Shown: positions 42,391 through 54,760, numbered from the stretch's first letter. The stretch is 64,000 bases of DNA from Blastobasis lacticolella (GCA_905147135.1 LR990040.1:25371857-25435856), one strand, 5' to 3'. Translations and numbers: made by a program. Notes: a model not told the origin generated them from the letters alone.

Positions 42391-44185
42391 GATTGATTCC
42401 ATAATAATTATAGCCGTAACTGCTATTAAAACCATCCTAAAGTGCCAACTTCACCTTCCCGCGTTATATTGTATACCTACATTTATACATATAATAGATG
42501 TTTACAAAGAATGTAATAACAATATAGCGACGATGATTTTGCAATCATCGTGGTGCTCCCCGTTTTTACAAACGAGGCTCTGGCTATGAAACATTTTACA
42601 TTACTATAAAACATTTTTAACATGATTTGTTTTCCAAGTATCTACAGGATCGATTGCTCATGAGTGGACCGTCGCGGGCGGCGTGGCCGCGCCCTCCCGG
42701 CGCCGCGGCCGCAGCCCGCCCTGCTCCTACTGAGGACGGCGGCCGCGGCCAGCGACGGCCCGCTGCGGCCGCCAGTCGATTGCTCCTACTCTAGCTGGCA
42801 ATAACCACCAATTATATACATACTCACACCCGTATCTTACAGGAGCAGGCAGAGACTATCAAATGCCACAAGCTACGTTTCTGACACATACATCATTTCA
42901 TACATATACGCAGGTTGAGAGTACTCCTGACACGCCCTTTTTAAAGATTATTTATTTGTTCAGTATATATAACTTGGGACACCCTCTGCCAAGCCTTCTA
43001 TTCACATTTGCACAATGTATACCTTACGTAAGTCGTCTTTCATCCATTCTCTAAACACCATCTCGATAACTTCTATTGCCCAAGCTTAAAGCTAAAAGCC
43101 TTTGTTCATCATCACAGCCCATAAGAATCCACTGCAAGACATGTGGCCTCTCCCGCGATAATAATAATAATATTTATTTTCATTAACAAAGAGTACTTAA
43201 ATCTATCGTTGCTGAAGTCTCCTTTTAGGCAAAGCCTGTGTCAGAAGACACCGTTTCTACATTACATTAGAAAAATACATTACATTACATTACAAATGTT
43301 GCTAGGTAAAAATGCATAAAGCAAACATAATTTGGTTGGTGATTAAACATGCTAACTAAAGAAAAATAATATAGGAAAATGTATACTAAAATATTAATAT
43401 GAGTGTGTGTGCGTTTGTGTGTGTGTGTATGCATGTGTGTGTGTGTGTGTGTGTGTGAGGGTGGGTAAGTTTCGAGTTCAACACTGGCGGTAAGATAAAT
43501 TAATTAATATATTCCAAAAGATTCTCAATGTCATCATAGGTTTTTTCTTCTAAACACGATTAATAAAACGTGTTACACTCGTAGTACTGTTTGGGGTATA
43601 TTTCCAAAATCCTATTTAACATAGGGAGGTTATTGCCATAATCTCCACGCTTGGCAGGCGGGTTGGAGATCGCAGTGATATAAATATAAATGGAAAGGCT
43701 GATGCCCATTTTCCAGCCTACGGAGACTAGATCTTATAACTCGAAAACATAAGGCGCCTTGTATGAAACCCACGAGTGTAAGGGGTTGGTACCAAAAAGC
43801 CTTTGTTATTAACATAAATTTAGCGTAACTTCTAAAACAGTAGCCAATGTATAAATATTATACATGAAATACTATGTGCATATATGTGTAAATATTATGT
43901 AAAATGTAATTAACTGAATCTAAACATCTCTAATGTGGATTCCTATTTACAGGTTGGAGTGACTGTGATGGAAGATGGCGATTGAAATCTGGAACGAATT
44001 GATACGATCTCTCGATGATGGTGATGAAACCCGGACCCCGTTAAACGATAAGGTACATAATTACAATTTAAATCCGTGACACTTGGAAAGTAGGAAGGAA
44101 ACACAGTGACACGTTGGCCACACGGCCACGTGTCCGACAATACTAGAAGGAGCCGGTCAGCGCCCGACAATGGTAAGTATAACTG
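42391..44185. other. Non-coding DNA with several repeat scraps
   Basis: 42,660-42,790 is a GC-rich, NotI-like patch (GCGGCCGC words) between two copies of CGATTGCTC. 43,160-43,310 has ATAATAATAATAATATTTAT and ACATTACATTACATTAC, like the reversed 3' tail of a truncated LINE. 43,398-43,457 is a GT microsatellite. 43,630-43,800 resembles the interspersed repeat at 55.5 kb. No gene could be supported. Confidence 0.4.
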
Positions 44186-44632
44186 CAGCCCGATTATGTA
44201 ACGGCAATGAAACATGTTGCAACCGATGTTTTGTTGCGGACTACGAGAAATTTCTATCGATGATTTGCGATTACGTAAAGCCTGCAACATCTCCTTCGAC
44301 CAGCTTGCAACCGATATCAATCGATAAAACACTAACATGAAGTTGCCGCGAGTAATGGCGAATAATCGATAACCCAACTTATTTAAAAAGTCAATGTTGT
44401 GGTGCAAGCTTTATGTATTACGGAACGTTTTCATTTACCAGTATTATACTACTTGTTGATATTTTGAAACTTTAGTTGTCAAACCACAAAGTTTTCACCG
44501 TTTTCTTTGTTTCGTGTTTTCAATAAAAATACAGTGAAAGTAAGTGTGTTTTGTATATTTGTGCGTTTTATCAACTCGTCCAATTCACGTCACGAAGAAT
44601 TCACGTATATTAAGTTAATTTGTGTTGTAGAA

Positions 44633-46545
44633 ATGGCTCCAAATCGCAAAGTTGCTCACCGGCAACTCGAGCTGCTGGTGGAGTTCGCCGAAAGCCACAG
44701 AGACCCAGTGCTTGGCAACCTAGGAAAGGGGCCTCTTGGCCAGCAAGAGGCTCACAAGGCTTGGGAGGAGCTGGCCCGCCGACTCAACTCCATTGGCCTC
44801 ATAAAAACTCACGCAAATTGGAAACGAGTAAGTCTGCTTATTTATTGTAACTGCTCGGTAATGTTATGTGTGTGTATGAGTATCTAGGGTTTCTCACATA
44901 TACCTAATCTAACACATTTTTTCCTCTTCAAATTTTGTTTCACTTCCCATTATACATTAACTTATAAGGGTTTTCTTCTAACACATTTTTCACTTTTTTG
45001 TTAACACTTTTGTTTCTAAAATATGTCTTATGTGATTCAATAAACTGAATGTATACAAATATTGAACTGCATAGGTACTTATATTGATGTTACGGCATGT
45101 ATTTTAAATTTTTATATCAATAAGTACTGGCACCTGCTACAATGTCGCACCAAGGGCAAGGCGGCAGACATCAGAAGAAGCCATGGAGGCACAGGTGGTA
45201 GACCCAATCAAATAATACCTCTCTCTGACTTAGAAGAGAGGATTATTATACCATTATTGGGAAGGTGGCTGTGCAGGGAATTCCTGGAGTCCAGATTCCT
45301 TTTAATTTTGATGTTAGTACCGACCTATGCTTTTGCATGTTTTTTAAGTTTGGCCGATGGCATACTGTAATATACCTAATTTCCAATATCTATCTTACCT
45401 AACCCAATATCTTAATATTTGCACTCATATTTACCATTTGTAGGCAATGTCTACACCGCACAAATGTTTTAACTGTTAGATAACATGGTAGATGGTTATT
45501 TAAAACCTTAGGCTGAGCTAAAGAATTAAAAATTTCAAAATGAATTACAGCCAACTGCGGAAACCCAGCCCAGTGGCAGCCACAGTGCAACCAATGACAG
45601 CCCCAGCGAAACCCAGCCCAGTGGCAGCTCCAGTTATATGGCTCCAGCTTCAGGTAAGCTTCAAACTTGTTTTCATTGCATGCTGTTTTGATGTTTATTT
45701 GTAATGAATTCCATTAATTTGGGGTTGGCACATTAGGTTCTCTTTCTCTCACTCAATGATATCTATTATCACACAATCCATCCATCTTTATTTTTGGTGT
45801 TTATTAAATATGTGTACATGATGTATTTATAATTATCTCTCTTTTAAATAGCATTCGAGATGGGACTGCATGTAAACACGAATTTGGACATGGAGTTCTC
45901 AATAACTGAATGTCAGGAGGTGGAGCTGGAGATTTGTAAGTGTTTTAAGGGTTTTCACTAATTAAACTAATTTTCACTTTTTTATCAGAATTTTTGAGTT
46001 TAAAATACAATATACCTATATTCTCCTTAATCCATCACAAGGTAGGCAGAAAGTATATAGCGTATAACACAAGCATGTGAACTAAGCAACTAATTTGGTC
46101 ATGGTTGATTTGATATGTATGTGTGTATGAATATCTTGGGTTAAAAATGATGTTTTGCTTTCAGCTCTGTCTGAGCAGCCGAGGGATGATTCAGCTCTGT
46201 CTGAGCACCCGAGGGATGATTTAGCTCTGTCTGAAAAGCCGAGGGATGAGCCAGCGGATCCCGCTGCCGAGTTGGCATACTCCGCTGCGCCAGGTACAGA
46301 CTACCAGCACAACTCATTACCCACGGGCCACGATATAAAGCAACCGAAATTTCAAAAGTGTTATTTTTCCAGAGCTACGCGAACCCGTCGCTGCCGCTAG
46401 TGGGTCGCGTGCTTCCTGGAGGAGCTCGAGGCCGAGGCGAGCCGCGCCAAGGCGGGACGAGGGCTTGCCGGGCTGGGCGTACGCGCTGGAGGAGCGCTGC
46501 CTCACGGTGGAGGAGCGCACCGGCGCCGAGCTCGGCGGGCTAAAC
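44633..46545 (+). CDS. Harbinger Myb-like DNA-binding protein, six exons, copy A
   Basis: Exon 1 (44,633-44,827) starts MAPNRKVAHRQLELLVEFAE and holds AHKAWEELARRLNSIG...W, a Myb/SANT trihelix, then a GTAAGT donor. Exon 2 (from 45,125) has KGKAADIRRSHGGTGGRPN and LSDLEER, both standard in this family. Exon 3 (45,551-45,653), exon 4 (45,852-45,935), exon 5 (46,165-46,293, three repeats of ALSEQPRDD type) and exon 6 (from 46,373) all have matching AG and GT borders. The protein helps transposase enter the nucleus and bind element ends in known Harbingers. The end of exon 2 is unclear: a one-base shift gives KVAVQGIPG. Exon 6 stops early at about 46,543 where a foreign repeat begins. Confidence 0.65.
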
Positions 46546-46555
46546 CTGCACTGCG

Positions 46556-46795
46556 TCTTTCATATACGCCGTCATATAAACCGTCTCCTTGAATCACTCT
46601 AACTATTGTTTAAAACCGCATTAAAATCCGTTGCGTTGTTTAAAAGATCTAATCGTATATAGATACACACATAGATGCATAAAGACAGACGGCGGGAAGC
46701 GACTTTGATTTATACTATGTATAGATTCGTATTATTCAAAAACAGGGAAGAAAATAGCTCTTAAGTAATCCATAGGGACTAAAAGTGATTTTATT
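46556..46795. repeat. Interspersed repeat replacing the transposase 3' end
   Basis: Contains GTTTAAAACCGCATTAAAAT, CCGTTGCG and GACAGACGGCGGGAAGCGAC, a widespread lepidopteran repeat. The first 45 bases (CCTGCACTGCGTCTTTCATA and on) occur inverted at 51,340-51,395 in copy B. Confidence 0.65.
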
Positions 46796-46929
46796 TTGAA
46801 TATGGATATTATTAGTAAAAGTTCCAATCATATGTGTTTATATCTTATGAAATATGATTGGAATGAATATTATATGTACATACAAGTAACAGGCTGTGAT
46901 AATGATAAAGTAAACGACAGTGAGATAGA

Positions 46930-48724
46930 AAGTACTATTTTAATTTATAAAACAATTTATATAAGTCGCATGTGCTGCAGTGGACCTTTGTATAATACTC
47001 CTCTGGAGAATTCTCTGCAGCTCTCAATATCGGGGTCATCATATAAGCTCTTTGAGCGAATCCAGAATCACCTAAAACAAACAAAAAAAGTCACATAGTG
47101 CTGTCAAGCTATCACCTTGGTCTTCATTAATGTCAATTATTTACTTACCCAAGAGTCAGCATCTCTCTCTATTCAAGTTCGGCTGCTCCATTAAAGTTTT
47201 AACCTCCCCTTGACCCCAAATAAAACTGTCATGGGCCGCTCCTCCATATGACGCATCCACGTGCAATACATTTAGGTATCGATCACATATCTGAAACAAG
47301 TATACTATTTTATTGTTGATGTTACCAAATAGGGGAATATCATTGTTATTAGGGATAAGCTCGCATTTGTATATTTTATTATTGTATTTTCGAAGTTGTT
47401 GTGCAATAAAGAGTATAATAATATAAAATGTTTTGGTATTTTTTCTTAATCTTAAATTTATCTGTAATTAAATTACATTGTAAAAAACTTACAACTATCA
47501 CATTGAGGGAGTGGTAACCCTTTCTATTATAGTGCGCCACTTCGTGCACGTCTGGCCGTATAATAGCGATGTGGCTGCCATCGATACACCCAGTCGTTCC
47601 CGGCATTCCAGTCATGTTCATGAAACTAGAAGGAATAGAATAAAAAAATTACAATAAAATTTTAAACACGTTTAACGTCTAATGTCTTTGGAGCTGTTAG
47701 CACCCCGTGACGATATATCACATATATCAATTACGGTCAGAACCTGTTTAAATTTACTTATAATAATTCATTTTTTAAAATTTATTCCAGTTTTTACTTC
47801 CAATTTTACCTACCCCTATTAGTTATAAACATGTAAGAAATCAACGTGCTAAACTATTTCCATACCAAATTTCATCAAAATAGGTGTAGTGGTTATAGGT
47901 GTAGCCGTGAGAGCGTAGGTAACAGACAGACAGACGAAAGTTACTTTCTCATTTATAATATATCAACTTTCCGCCCGCGTTGACTGTTGTACCTATATGG
48001 TGCGAGCTAGCGAGTGGAAGGGATTAAAAATTAGCCTAAGTCCATCCTCAGGTGCTAAACTATCTCCAAAGTCGGTTCATTGATTTGGCCGTGCAAGCGT
48101 AACAGACAGACAAGAGTTACTTCCACATTTATAATATTAATTAGCAGTTCATAGTAAAAATACAGATACTATATACGTAGACACTTACTCGGTCATAATC
48201 CGCTCCCTTCTTTCCCTCTGTGTACTCGTAGGAAACTGGATCTACTTCGACAGTATTAAGCCGGAATTTAATACGTTCGTGACTTTTTCCAATGCATTAC
48301 ACAGAGGTGACTGCGACATATTATGCATGAAAGAAGTCGCGATGCTGCGTTGGTATGAACCTCGCGCAAAGAAGCTCAAGGCTGCAAGAACCTATACAAA
48401 CATGAAAAAATATATTTATATCAAGTACATAATATGTGTCAGTGTTATACCAAGTTATACCTATGTAGTTGGGTACCTATAGACGACTAGGAACTTACCT
48501 TGAGTTCTTGGCGAATTTGTATTCCGTTTAGGAGCTTGCATGAGTGGCACTATTTCGCGGCATAACCCATGGAAGGCTTCTTTGGTAAAGCGGAACTGCG
48601 CCACAAACTCCCTCTCAGGCAGCGCGAAAGGGTTGCTGGCGTCCCTCATGGCACGCCGACTGACCTTTAAGGCCTTCTTTCGACGTTGCTCCTCCGCAAA
48701 ATGCCAAAGAATTGCGCCTGCCAT
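46930..48724 (-). pseudogene. Harbinger transposase (HARBI1-like), copy A, incomplete
   Basis: Five spliced exons read on the minus strand. E1 (48,499-48,724) starts MAGAILWHFAEEQRRKKALK and has NPFALPEREFVAQFRFTKEA. E2 (48,189-48,381): FFARGSYQRSI, MSQSPLCNALEKV, with an in-frame TAG near 48,236 before IQFPTS. E3 (47,493-47,625): GMPGTTGCIDGSHIAIIRPD, including the first catalytic Asp, and NRKGYHSLN. E4 (47,149-47,290): LHVDASYGGAAHDSFIW, including the second Asp region. E5 (to 47,071): GDSGFAQRAYMMTPIL and ENSPEEYY. The exon with the final acidic residue (R..E..FG.LK region) is absent. Splice borders are good, so decay is from the TAG and the lost 3' exon. Confidence 0.75.
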
Positions 48725-48823
48725 TATTGTACTGAAATTGTAAAGTAGCATTTAAAAGTAACTTCTAGTCTATTCTGAATATACAGAACACAGAAAATAT
48801 ATACAAAACAGAGAATATTTAAT

Positions 48824-48882
48824 CTTCATTTTTTCTACCTTGGAAATGTAAGTATCGCATTTCCAAGGTAGAAAAAATGAAG
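48824..48882. repeat. Perfect 25-bp hairpin present only in copy A
   Basis: CTTCATTTTTTCTACCTTGG plus AAATG, nine-base loop, exact reverse complement. Copy B at 53,725-53,757 has only the right-hand arm and its flank, so the left arm and loop in copy A are an inverted copy of adjacent DNA. Confidence 0.9.
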
Positions 48883-49720
48883 ATTTATCTCACTTACACA
48901 TATAACAATGCAAAAAATTTAACAACTAATTTAACAAATAACACAAATAACAAATTTAACGAAGATAAACAAGGTTTTTGTAGTTAAACTATGTTTTCGG
49001 CGCTGTTGAAACAGCCCACGGAAACAGCTTTTGAGTTGTTGCAATTGCAACGGGACCAGTTGCGGATTCGAGCTGCCACTTTCATTGCAAGAAAGATACG
49101 TAATCGCATTTCCATACGAATAAATTTTATCGATATGTCAAATTCCGGTTGCTATTGCAATGGAGCTTTGTTTGCGACTGAACCCGTCAAATGGAAGATA
49201 CGTGATCGCAAAAGTGAGAATTTCAACCATTTTGCTTGCAACAGCGCGAGAATAGTCGGCAACAGAGTTACGTAATCAGCCTGCAGATTCCTTTTAATTT
49301 TGATGTTAGTACCGACCTATGCTTTTGCATGTTTTTTAAGTTTGGCCGATTGCATACTGAAATATACCTAATTTCCAATATCTATCTTACCTAACCCAAT
49401 ATCTTAATATTTGCACTCATATTTACCATTTGTAGGCAATGTCTACACCGCACAAATGTTTTAACTGTTAGATAACATGGTAGATGGTTATTTAAAACCT
49501 ATGTAAAAATGCTAAGAATATGGTGTATGATACTAGGTATTATATTAATTAACTTTACTGTCAATAATGAGCAAAATTATACTGTTAAGTAATTTATGGC
49601 AATCTTTACAATTTAGTTTTTCAAATAATCTATGAAAACTAGTTATTACAATATTTCTATAAATAATTATTTCAATCTTAGGCTGAGCTAAAGAATTAAA
49701 AATTTCAAAATGAATTACAG

Positions 49721-50786
49721 CTAACTGCGGAAACCCAGCCCAGTGGCAGCCACAGTGCAACCAATGACAGCCCCAGCGAAACCCAGCCCAGTGGCAGCTC
49801 CAGTTATATGGCTCCAGCTTCAGGTAAGCTTCAAACTTGTTTTCATTGCATGCTGTTTTGATGTTTATGTGTAAGAAATTCCATTCATTTCGTGTTGGCA
49901 CAGTAGGTTCTCTTTCTCTCACTCAATGATATCTATTATCACACAATCCATCCATCTTTATTTTTGGTGTTTATTAAATATGTGTACATGATGTATTTAT
50001 AATTATTTCTCTTTTAAATAGCATTCGAGATGGGACTGCATGTAAACACGAATTTGGACATGGAGTTCTCAATAACTGAAAGTCAGGAGGTGGAGCTGGA
50101 GATTTGTAAGTGTTTTGTGTTAAGGGTTTTCACTAATTAAACTAATTTTCACTTTTTTATCAGAATAAAAAAGTGATATCTTTACAGATATCACTTTTTT
50201 ATTTTAAGTTTAAAATACAATATACCTATATTCTCCTTAATCCATCACAAGGTAGGCAGAAAGTATATAGTGTATAACACAAGCATGTGAACTAAGCAAC
50301 TAATTTGGTCATGGTTGATTTGGTATGTATGTGTGTATGAATATCTTGGGTTAAAAATTATGTTTTGCTTTCAGCTCTGTCTGAGCAGCCGAGGGATGAT
50401 TCAGCTCTGTCTGAGCACCCGAGGGATGATTTAGCTCTGTCTGAAAAGCCGAGGGCTGAGCCAGCGGATCCCGCTGCCGAGTTGGCATACTCCGCTGCGC
50501 CAGGTACAGACTACTAGCACAACTCATTACCCACGGGCCACGATATAAAGCAACCGAAATTTCAAGTGTTATTTTTCCAGAGCTACGCGAACCCATCGCT
50601 GCCGCTAGTGGGCCGCGTGCTTCCCGGAGGAGGTCGAGGCCGAGGCGAGCCGCGCCAAGGCGGGCCGAGGGCTTGCCGGGCTGGGCGCCCGCGCTGGAGG
50701 AGCGCCGCCGAGCGGTGGAGGAGCGCATCGCCGCCGAGCTCGGCGGGCGCCGCCCGCGGCGCGATCCGGCTGGGCGCCACGAATAG
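49721..50786 (+). pseudogene. Harbinger Myb-like protein, copy B, exons 3-6 only
   Basis: Exons at 49,721-49,823, 50,022-50,105, 50,375-50,503 and 50,581-50,786, with the same borders as copy A. Exon 6 is complete here: ALEERRRAVEERIAAELGGR, a helical C-terminal tail, ending in TAG at 50,784. It shows that exon 6 of copy A is truncated. Without exons 1 and 2 no DNA-binding domain can be made. Confidence 0.65.
50164..50203. repeat. Perfect 17-bp hairpin present only in copy B
   Basis: AATAAAAAAGTGATATC, six-base loop, exact reverse complement, placed in an intron. Copy A has plain CAGAATTTTTGAG at this position (45,987). The arm complements the neighbouring CACTTTTTTATC, so it seems to be a locally templated inverted insertion. 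Confidence 0.9.
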
Positions 50787-51239
50787 ATTTTAAATATTGG
50801 AAACCCTTCGGCAGCTTGTTGGACTGCTGCAGACTCATCTCTCTAAGGAGTGAATTTATTTTAAGTTTAGTTCATAATTTGAAATAGGTATAACAAAGAA
50901 ATATATATTTAAAAACAGTTATACTAACTTTATTGGAAAGATAAGGAAATGGTATTTATGTTTGAATATGATTTTGTTCATTCATTGTATTTTCACTTCC
51001 ATACAAAATTTTATTCAGCAATGAAGCCCACTTTTAGTTGAATTACTTTGACTTTTGTATTAAACACGCAACGGCCTCATGACCGGAATCTTATTAAAAC
51101 ATAAATGGCATTTCATTAACTCTCTATCTAGTTTTACTGATGTTAAATATATTTTTCTAAGTTATATCTATTTCAATTTAAAAACCATAGCTTAAAAATG
51201 ACTTTTTGGGTTACTTGGTAACAAACACACTAGTAGACC

Positions 51240-51660
51240 CGGCGCGACTTCGTTCGCGTAGACCTATTTACAGGGGTAAATCTTTTAATCTACGCAACGG
51301 ATTTTAATGCAGTTTTCAACAATAGATAGAGTGACTCAAGGAGACGGTTTATATGATGGCGTATATGAAAGACGCAGTGCAGGTTGAATACGGGCTCTAA
51401 TTCTGACTGTATCTATAATATACTAGAGGACCGGCCATCATTTCGTTCGCGTACACATACTTTACCTCTATCTACCCTTTTTTATTACTTATAAATCTTC
51501 CCCTTGAATCACTCTAACTATTGTTTAAAACCGCATTAAAATCCGTTGCGTTGTTTAAAAGATCTAATCGTATATAGATACGCACATATATGCATAAAGA
51601 CAGACGGCGGGAAGCGACTTTGATTTATACTATGTATAGATTCGTATTATTCAAAAACAG
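51240..51660. repeat. Inverted pair of the same interspersed repeat
   Basis: 51,277-51,345 (GCAACGGATTTTAATGCAGT...) and 51,505-51,575 (AAACCGCATTAAAATCCGTT...) are inverted copies separated by about 160 bases. The piece between holds GAGACGGTTTATATGATGGC, present inverted in copy A at 46,560-46,605. Confidence 0.7.
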
Positions 51661-51844
51661 GGAAGAAAATAGCTCTTAAGTAATCCATAGGGACTAAAAG
51701 TGATTTTATTTTGAATATGGATATTATTAGTAAAAGTTCCAATCATATGTGTTTATATCTTATGAAATATGATTGGAATGAATATTATATGTACATACAA
51801 GTAACAGGCTGTGATAATGATAAAGTAAACGACAGTGAGATAGA

Positions 51845-53620
51845 AAGTACTATTTTAATTTATAAAACAATTTATATAAATCGCATGTGCTGCAGTGGAC
51901 CTTTGTATAATACTCCTCTGGAGAATTCTCTGCAGCTCTCAATATCGGGGTCATCATATAAGCTCTTTGAGCGAATCCAGAATCACCTAAAACAAACAAA
52001 AAAAGTCACATAGTGCTGTCAAGCTATCACCTTGGTCTTCATTAATGTCAATTATTTACTTACCCAAGAGTCAGCATCTCTCTCTATTCAAGTTCGGCTG
52101 CTCCATTAAAGTTTTAACCTCCCCTTGACCCCAAATAAAACTGTCATGGGCCGCTCCTCCATATGACGCATCCACGTGCAATACATTTAGGTATCGATCA
52201 CATATCTGAAACAAGTATACTATTTTATTGTTGATGTTACCAAATAGGGGAATATCATTGTTATTAGGGATAAGCTCGCATTTGTATATTTTATTATTGT
52301 ATTTTCGAAGTTGTTGTGCAATAAAGAGTATAATAATATAAAATGTTTTGGTATTTTTTCTTAATCTTAAATTTATCTGTAATTAAATTACATTGTAAAA
52401 AACTTACAACTATCACATTGAGGGAGTGGTAACCCTTTCTATTATAGTGCGCCACTTCGTGCACGTCTGGCCGTATAATAGCGATGTGGCTGCCATCGAT
52501 ACACCCAGTCGTTCCCGGCATTCCAGTCATGTTCATGAAACTAGAAGGAATAGAATAAAAAAATTACAATAAAATTTTAAACACGTTTAACGTCTAATGT
52601 CTTTGGAGCTGTTAGCACCCCGTGACGATATATCACATATATCAATTACGGTCAGAACCTGTAATTTTTTTTAATTTATTCCAGATTTTACTTCCAATTT
52701 TACCTACCCCTATTAGTTATAAACATGTAAGAAATCAACGTGCTAAACTATTTCCATACCAAATTTCATCAAAATAGGTGTAGTGGTTATAGGTGTAGCC
52801 GTGAGAGCGTAGGTAACAGACAGACAGACGAAAGTTACTTTCTCATTTATAATATATCAACTTTCCGCCCGCGTTGACTGTTGTACCTATATGGTGCGAG
52901 CTAGCGAGTGGAAGGGATTAAAAATTAGCCTAAGTCCATCCTCAGGTGCTAAACTATCTCCAAAGTCGGTTCATTGATTTGGCCGTGCAAGCGTAACAGA
53001 CAGACAAGAGTTACTTTCACATTTATAATATTAATTAGCAGTTCATAGTAAAAATACAGATACTATATACGTAGACACTTACTCGGTCATAATCCGCTCC
53101 CTTCTTTCCCTCTGTGTACTCGTAGGAAACTGGATCTACTTCGACAGTATTAAGCCGGAATTTAATACGTTCGTGACTTTTTCCAATGCATTACTTAGAG
53201 AGGTGACTGCGACATATTATGCATGAAAGAAGTCGCGATGCTGCGTTGGTATGAACCTCGCGCAAAGAAGCTCAAGGCTGCAAGAACCTATACAAACATG
53301 AAAAAATATATTTATATCAAGTACATAATATGTGTCAGTGTTATACCTAGTTAGACCTATGTAGTTGGGTACCTATAGACGACTAGGAACTTACCTTGAG
53401 TTCTTGGCGAATTTGTATTCCGTTTAGGAGCTTGCATGAGTGGCACTATTTCGTGGCATAACCCATGGAAGGCTTCTTTGGTAAAGCGGAACTGCGCCAC
53501 AAACTGCCTCTCAGGCAGCGCGAAAGGGTTGCTGGCGTCCCTCATGGCACGCCGACTGACCTTTAAGGCCTTCTTTCGACGTTGCTCCTCCGCAAAATGC
53601 CAAAGAATTGCGCCTGCCAT
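51845..53620 (-). pseudogene. Harbinger transposase (HARBI1-like), copy B, incomplete
   Basis: Same exons as copy A at E1 53,395-53,620, E2 53,083-53,277, E3 52,408-52,540, E4 52,064-52,205 and E5 to 51,986. It shares the TAG in E2 and the missing C-terminal exon, so both defects predate the duplication. It has in addition a two-base insertion in E2 (ATTACTTAGAGAGG against ATTACACAGAGG), which breaks the SQSPLCNALEKV stretch. Confidence 0.75.
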
Positions 53621-54157
53621 TATTGTACTGAAATTGTAAAGTAGCATTTAAAAGTAACTTCTAGTCTATTCTGAATATACAGAACACAGAAAATATATAC
53701 AAAACACAGAGAATATTTAATTCCGATACTTACATTTCCAAGGTAGAAAAAATGAAGATTTATCTCACTTACACGGAACAATGCAAAAAATGTAACAACT
53801 AATTTAACAAATAACACAAATAACAAAATTAACGAAGATAAACAAGGTTTTTGTAGTAAAACTATGTTTTCGGCGCTGTTGAAACAGCCCACGGAAACAG
53901 CTTTTGAGTTGTTGCAATTGCAACGGGACCGGTTGCGGATTCGAGCTGCCACTTTCATTGCAAGGAAGATACGTAATCGCATTTTCATACGAATAAATTT
54001 TATCGATATGTCAAATTCCGGTTGCTATTGCAATGGAGCTTTGTTTGCGACTGAACCCGTCAAATGGAAGATACGTGATCGCAAAAGTGAGAATTTCAAC
54101 CATTTTGCTTGCAACAGCGCGAGAATAGTCGGCAACAGAGTTACGTAATCAGCCTGC

Positions 54158-54483
54158 GGGACCATGCCCGACATAATATATAGAAAGCTATATTATACTT
54201 AAGAAAAACCACCTAAAACTTCAGGTATACCCGGGTATACCCACCCCGGGTACCCGGGTAGAAAACCCTAGTTCTAACCCTACACCACCCTACCCCTAGT
54301 TCTACCCTGCCCTACACCTACCCTATATCTACCTTACACCTACTGTAAAAAAATGTCAAAAAGTATCCTATGTCTGTCTCCTGATTCTAAGCTATCTCCC
54401 TACCAATTTTCAGCCAAATCGGTTCAGCCGTTCTTGAGTTATAAAAAGTGTAACTAACACGACTTGCTTTTATATACTGGGTG
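54158..54483. other. Repeat-like DNA, no gene
   Basis: Includes a proline-like (CCCGGGTA)n and CCCTAC-rich stretch at 54,225-54,345, then TTTTCAGCCAAATCGGTTCA, the conserved end of a widespread lepidopteran repeat. Confidence 0.45.
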
Positions 54484-54760
54484 TAAAAAGACCGCTAGCA
54501 TTCATTGAAACCTCATATTCTACCCATGAAACTGAACAACTTTCCCCAAGAAACATACTCGCGGAAACTCAAAGTTTAGGCAGAAATCGAGATTCTTTTT
54601 TTAAAACAAAAGTTGTATTGTACTAAAAAATATGAAGTATCGATAACTACATCGTTCACAATTAATTTAGACACTCAAAGTTCATAATTAAGTTGAAATA
54701 AATGGAATTAAAGTAAAAGCGCACAATGCAAAGCGTGCAGGCCGGCCGGCCGCGCGACGT
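54484..54760 (+). repeat. Interspersed repeat, related to 19,632-19,893
   Basis: Starts TGTAAAAAGACCGCTAGCA and continues through CTACCCATGAAACTGAACAA, CTTTCCCCAAGAAACATAC and CGATAACTAC to GCGTGCAGGCCGGCCGGCCG. It is opposite in orientation to its partner at 19.6 kb. No coding. Confidence 0.65.

Larger units (their letters stand above)
44186..49284. mobile_element. Harbinger element, copy A, with both ends
   Basis: The left end near 44,186 (GCAGCCCGATTATGTAAC) and the right end near 49,284 (reverse complement GCAGGCTGATTACGTAAC) pair as terminal inverted repeats, and both continue into similar TTGCAAC-rich sequence. Between them are a Myb-like gene on the plus strand and a transposase on the minus strand in convergent order, the usual Harbinger layout. 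The transposase C-terminal exon is missing and a different repeat occupies its place. Confidence 0.7.
49285..54157. mobile_element. Harbinger element, copy B, lacking its 5' end
   Basis: Begins at the base equivalent to 45,292 in copy A and runs to the same right terminus (GTTACGTAATCAGCCTGC, ending about 54,157). It sits directly after the right end of copy A with no spacer. It is nearly identical to A but has about 180 extra bases at 49,501-49,677, a palindrome at 50,164, a different exon 6 end and about 700 extra bases before 51,500. The left terminal repeat, Myb exon 1 and exon 2 are absent. Confidence 0.85.

Noticed and set aside
42660..42790. CpG island promoter
   Set aside because: Only about 130 bases, flanked by repeated CGATTGCTC words and no gene follows; more likely a repeat or captured scrap.
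48991..49275. 94-codon frame at the Harbinger right end (and its copy at 53,864)
   Set aside because: It overlaps the terminal inverted repeat and its conservation is explained by the recent duplication.
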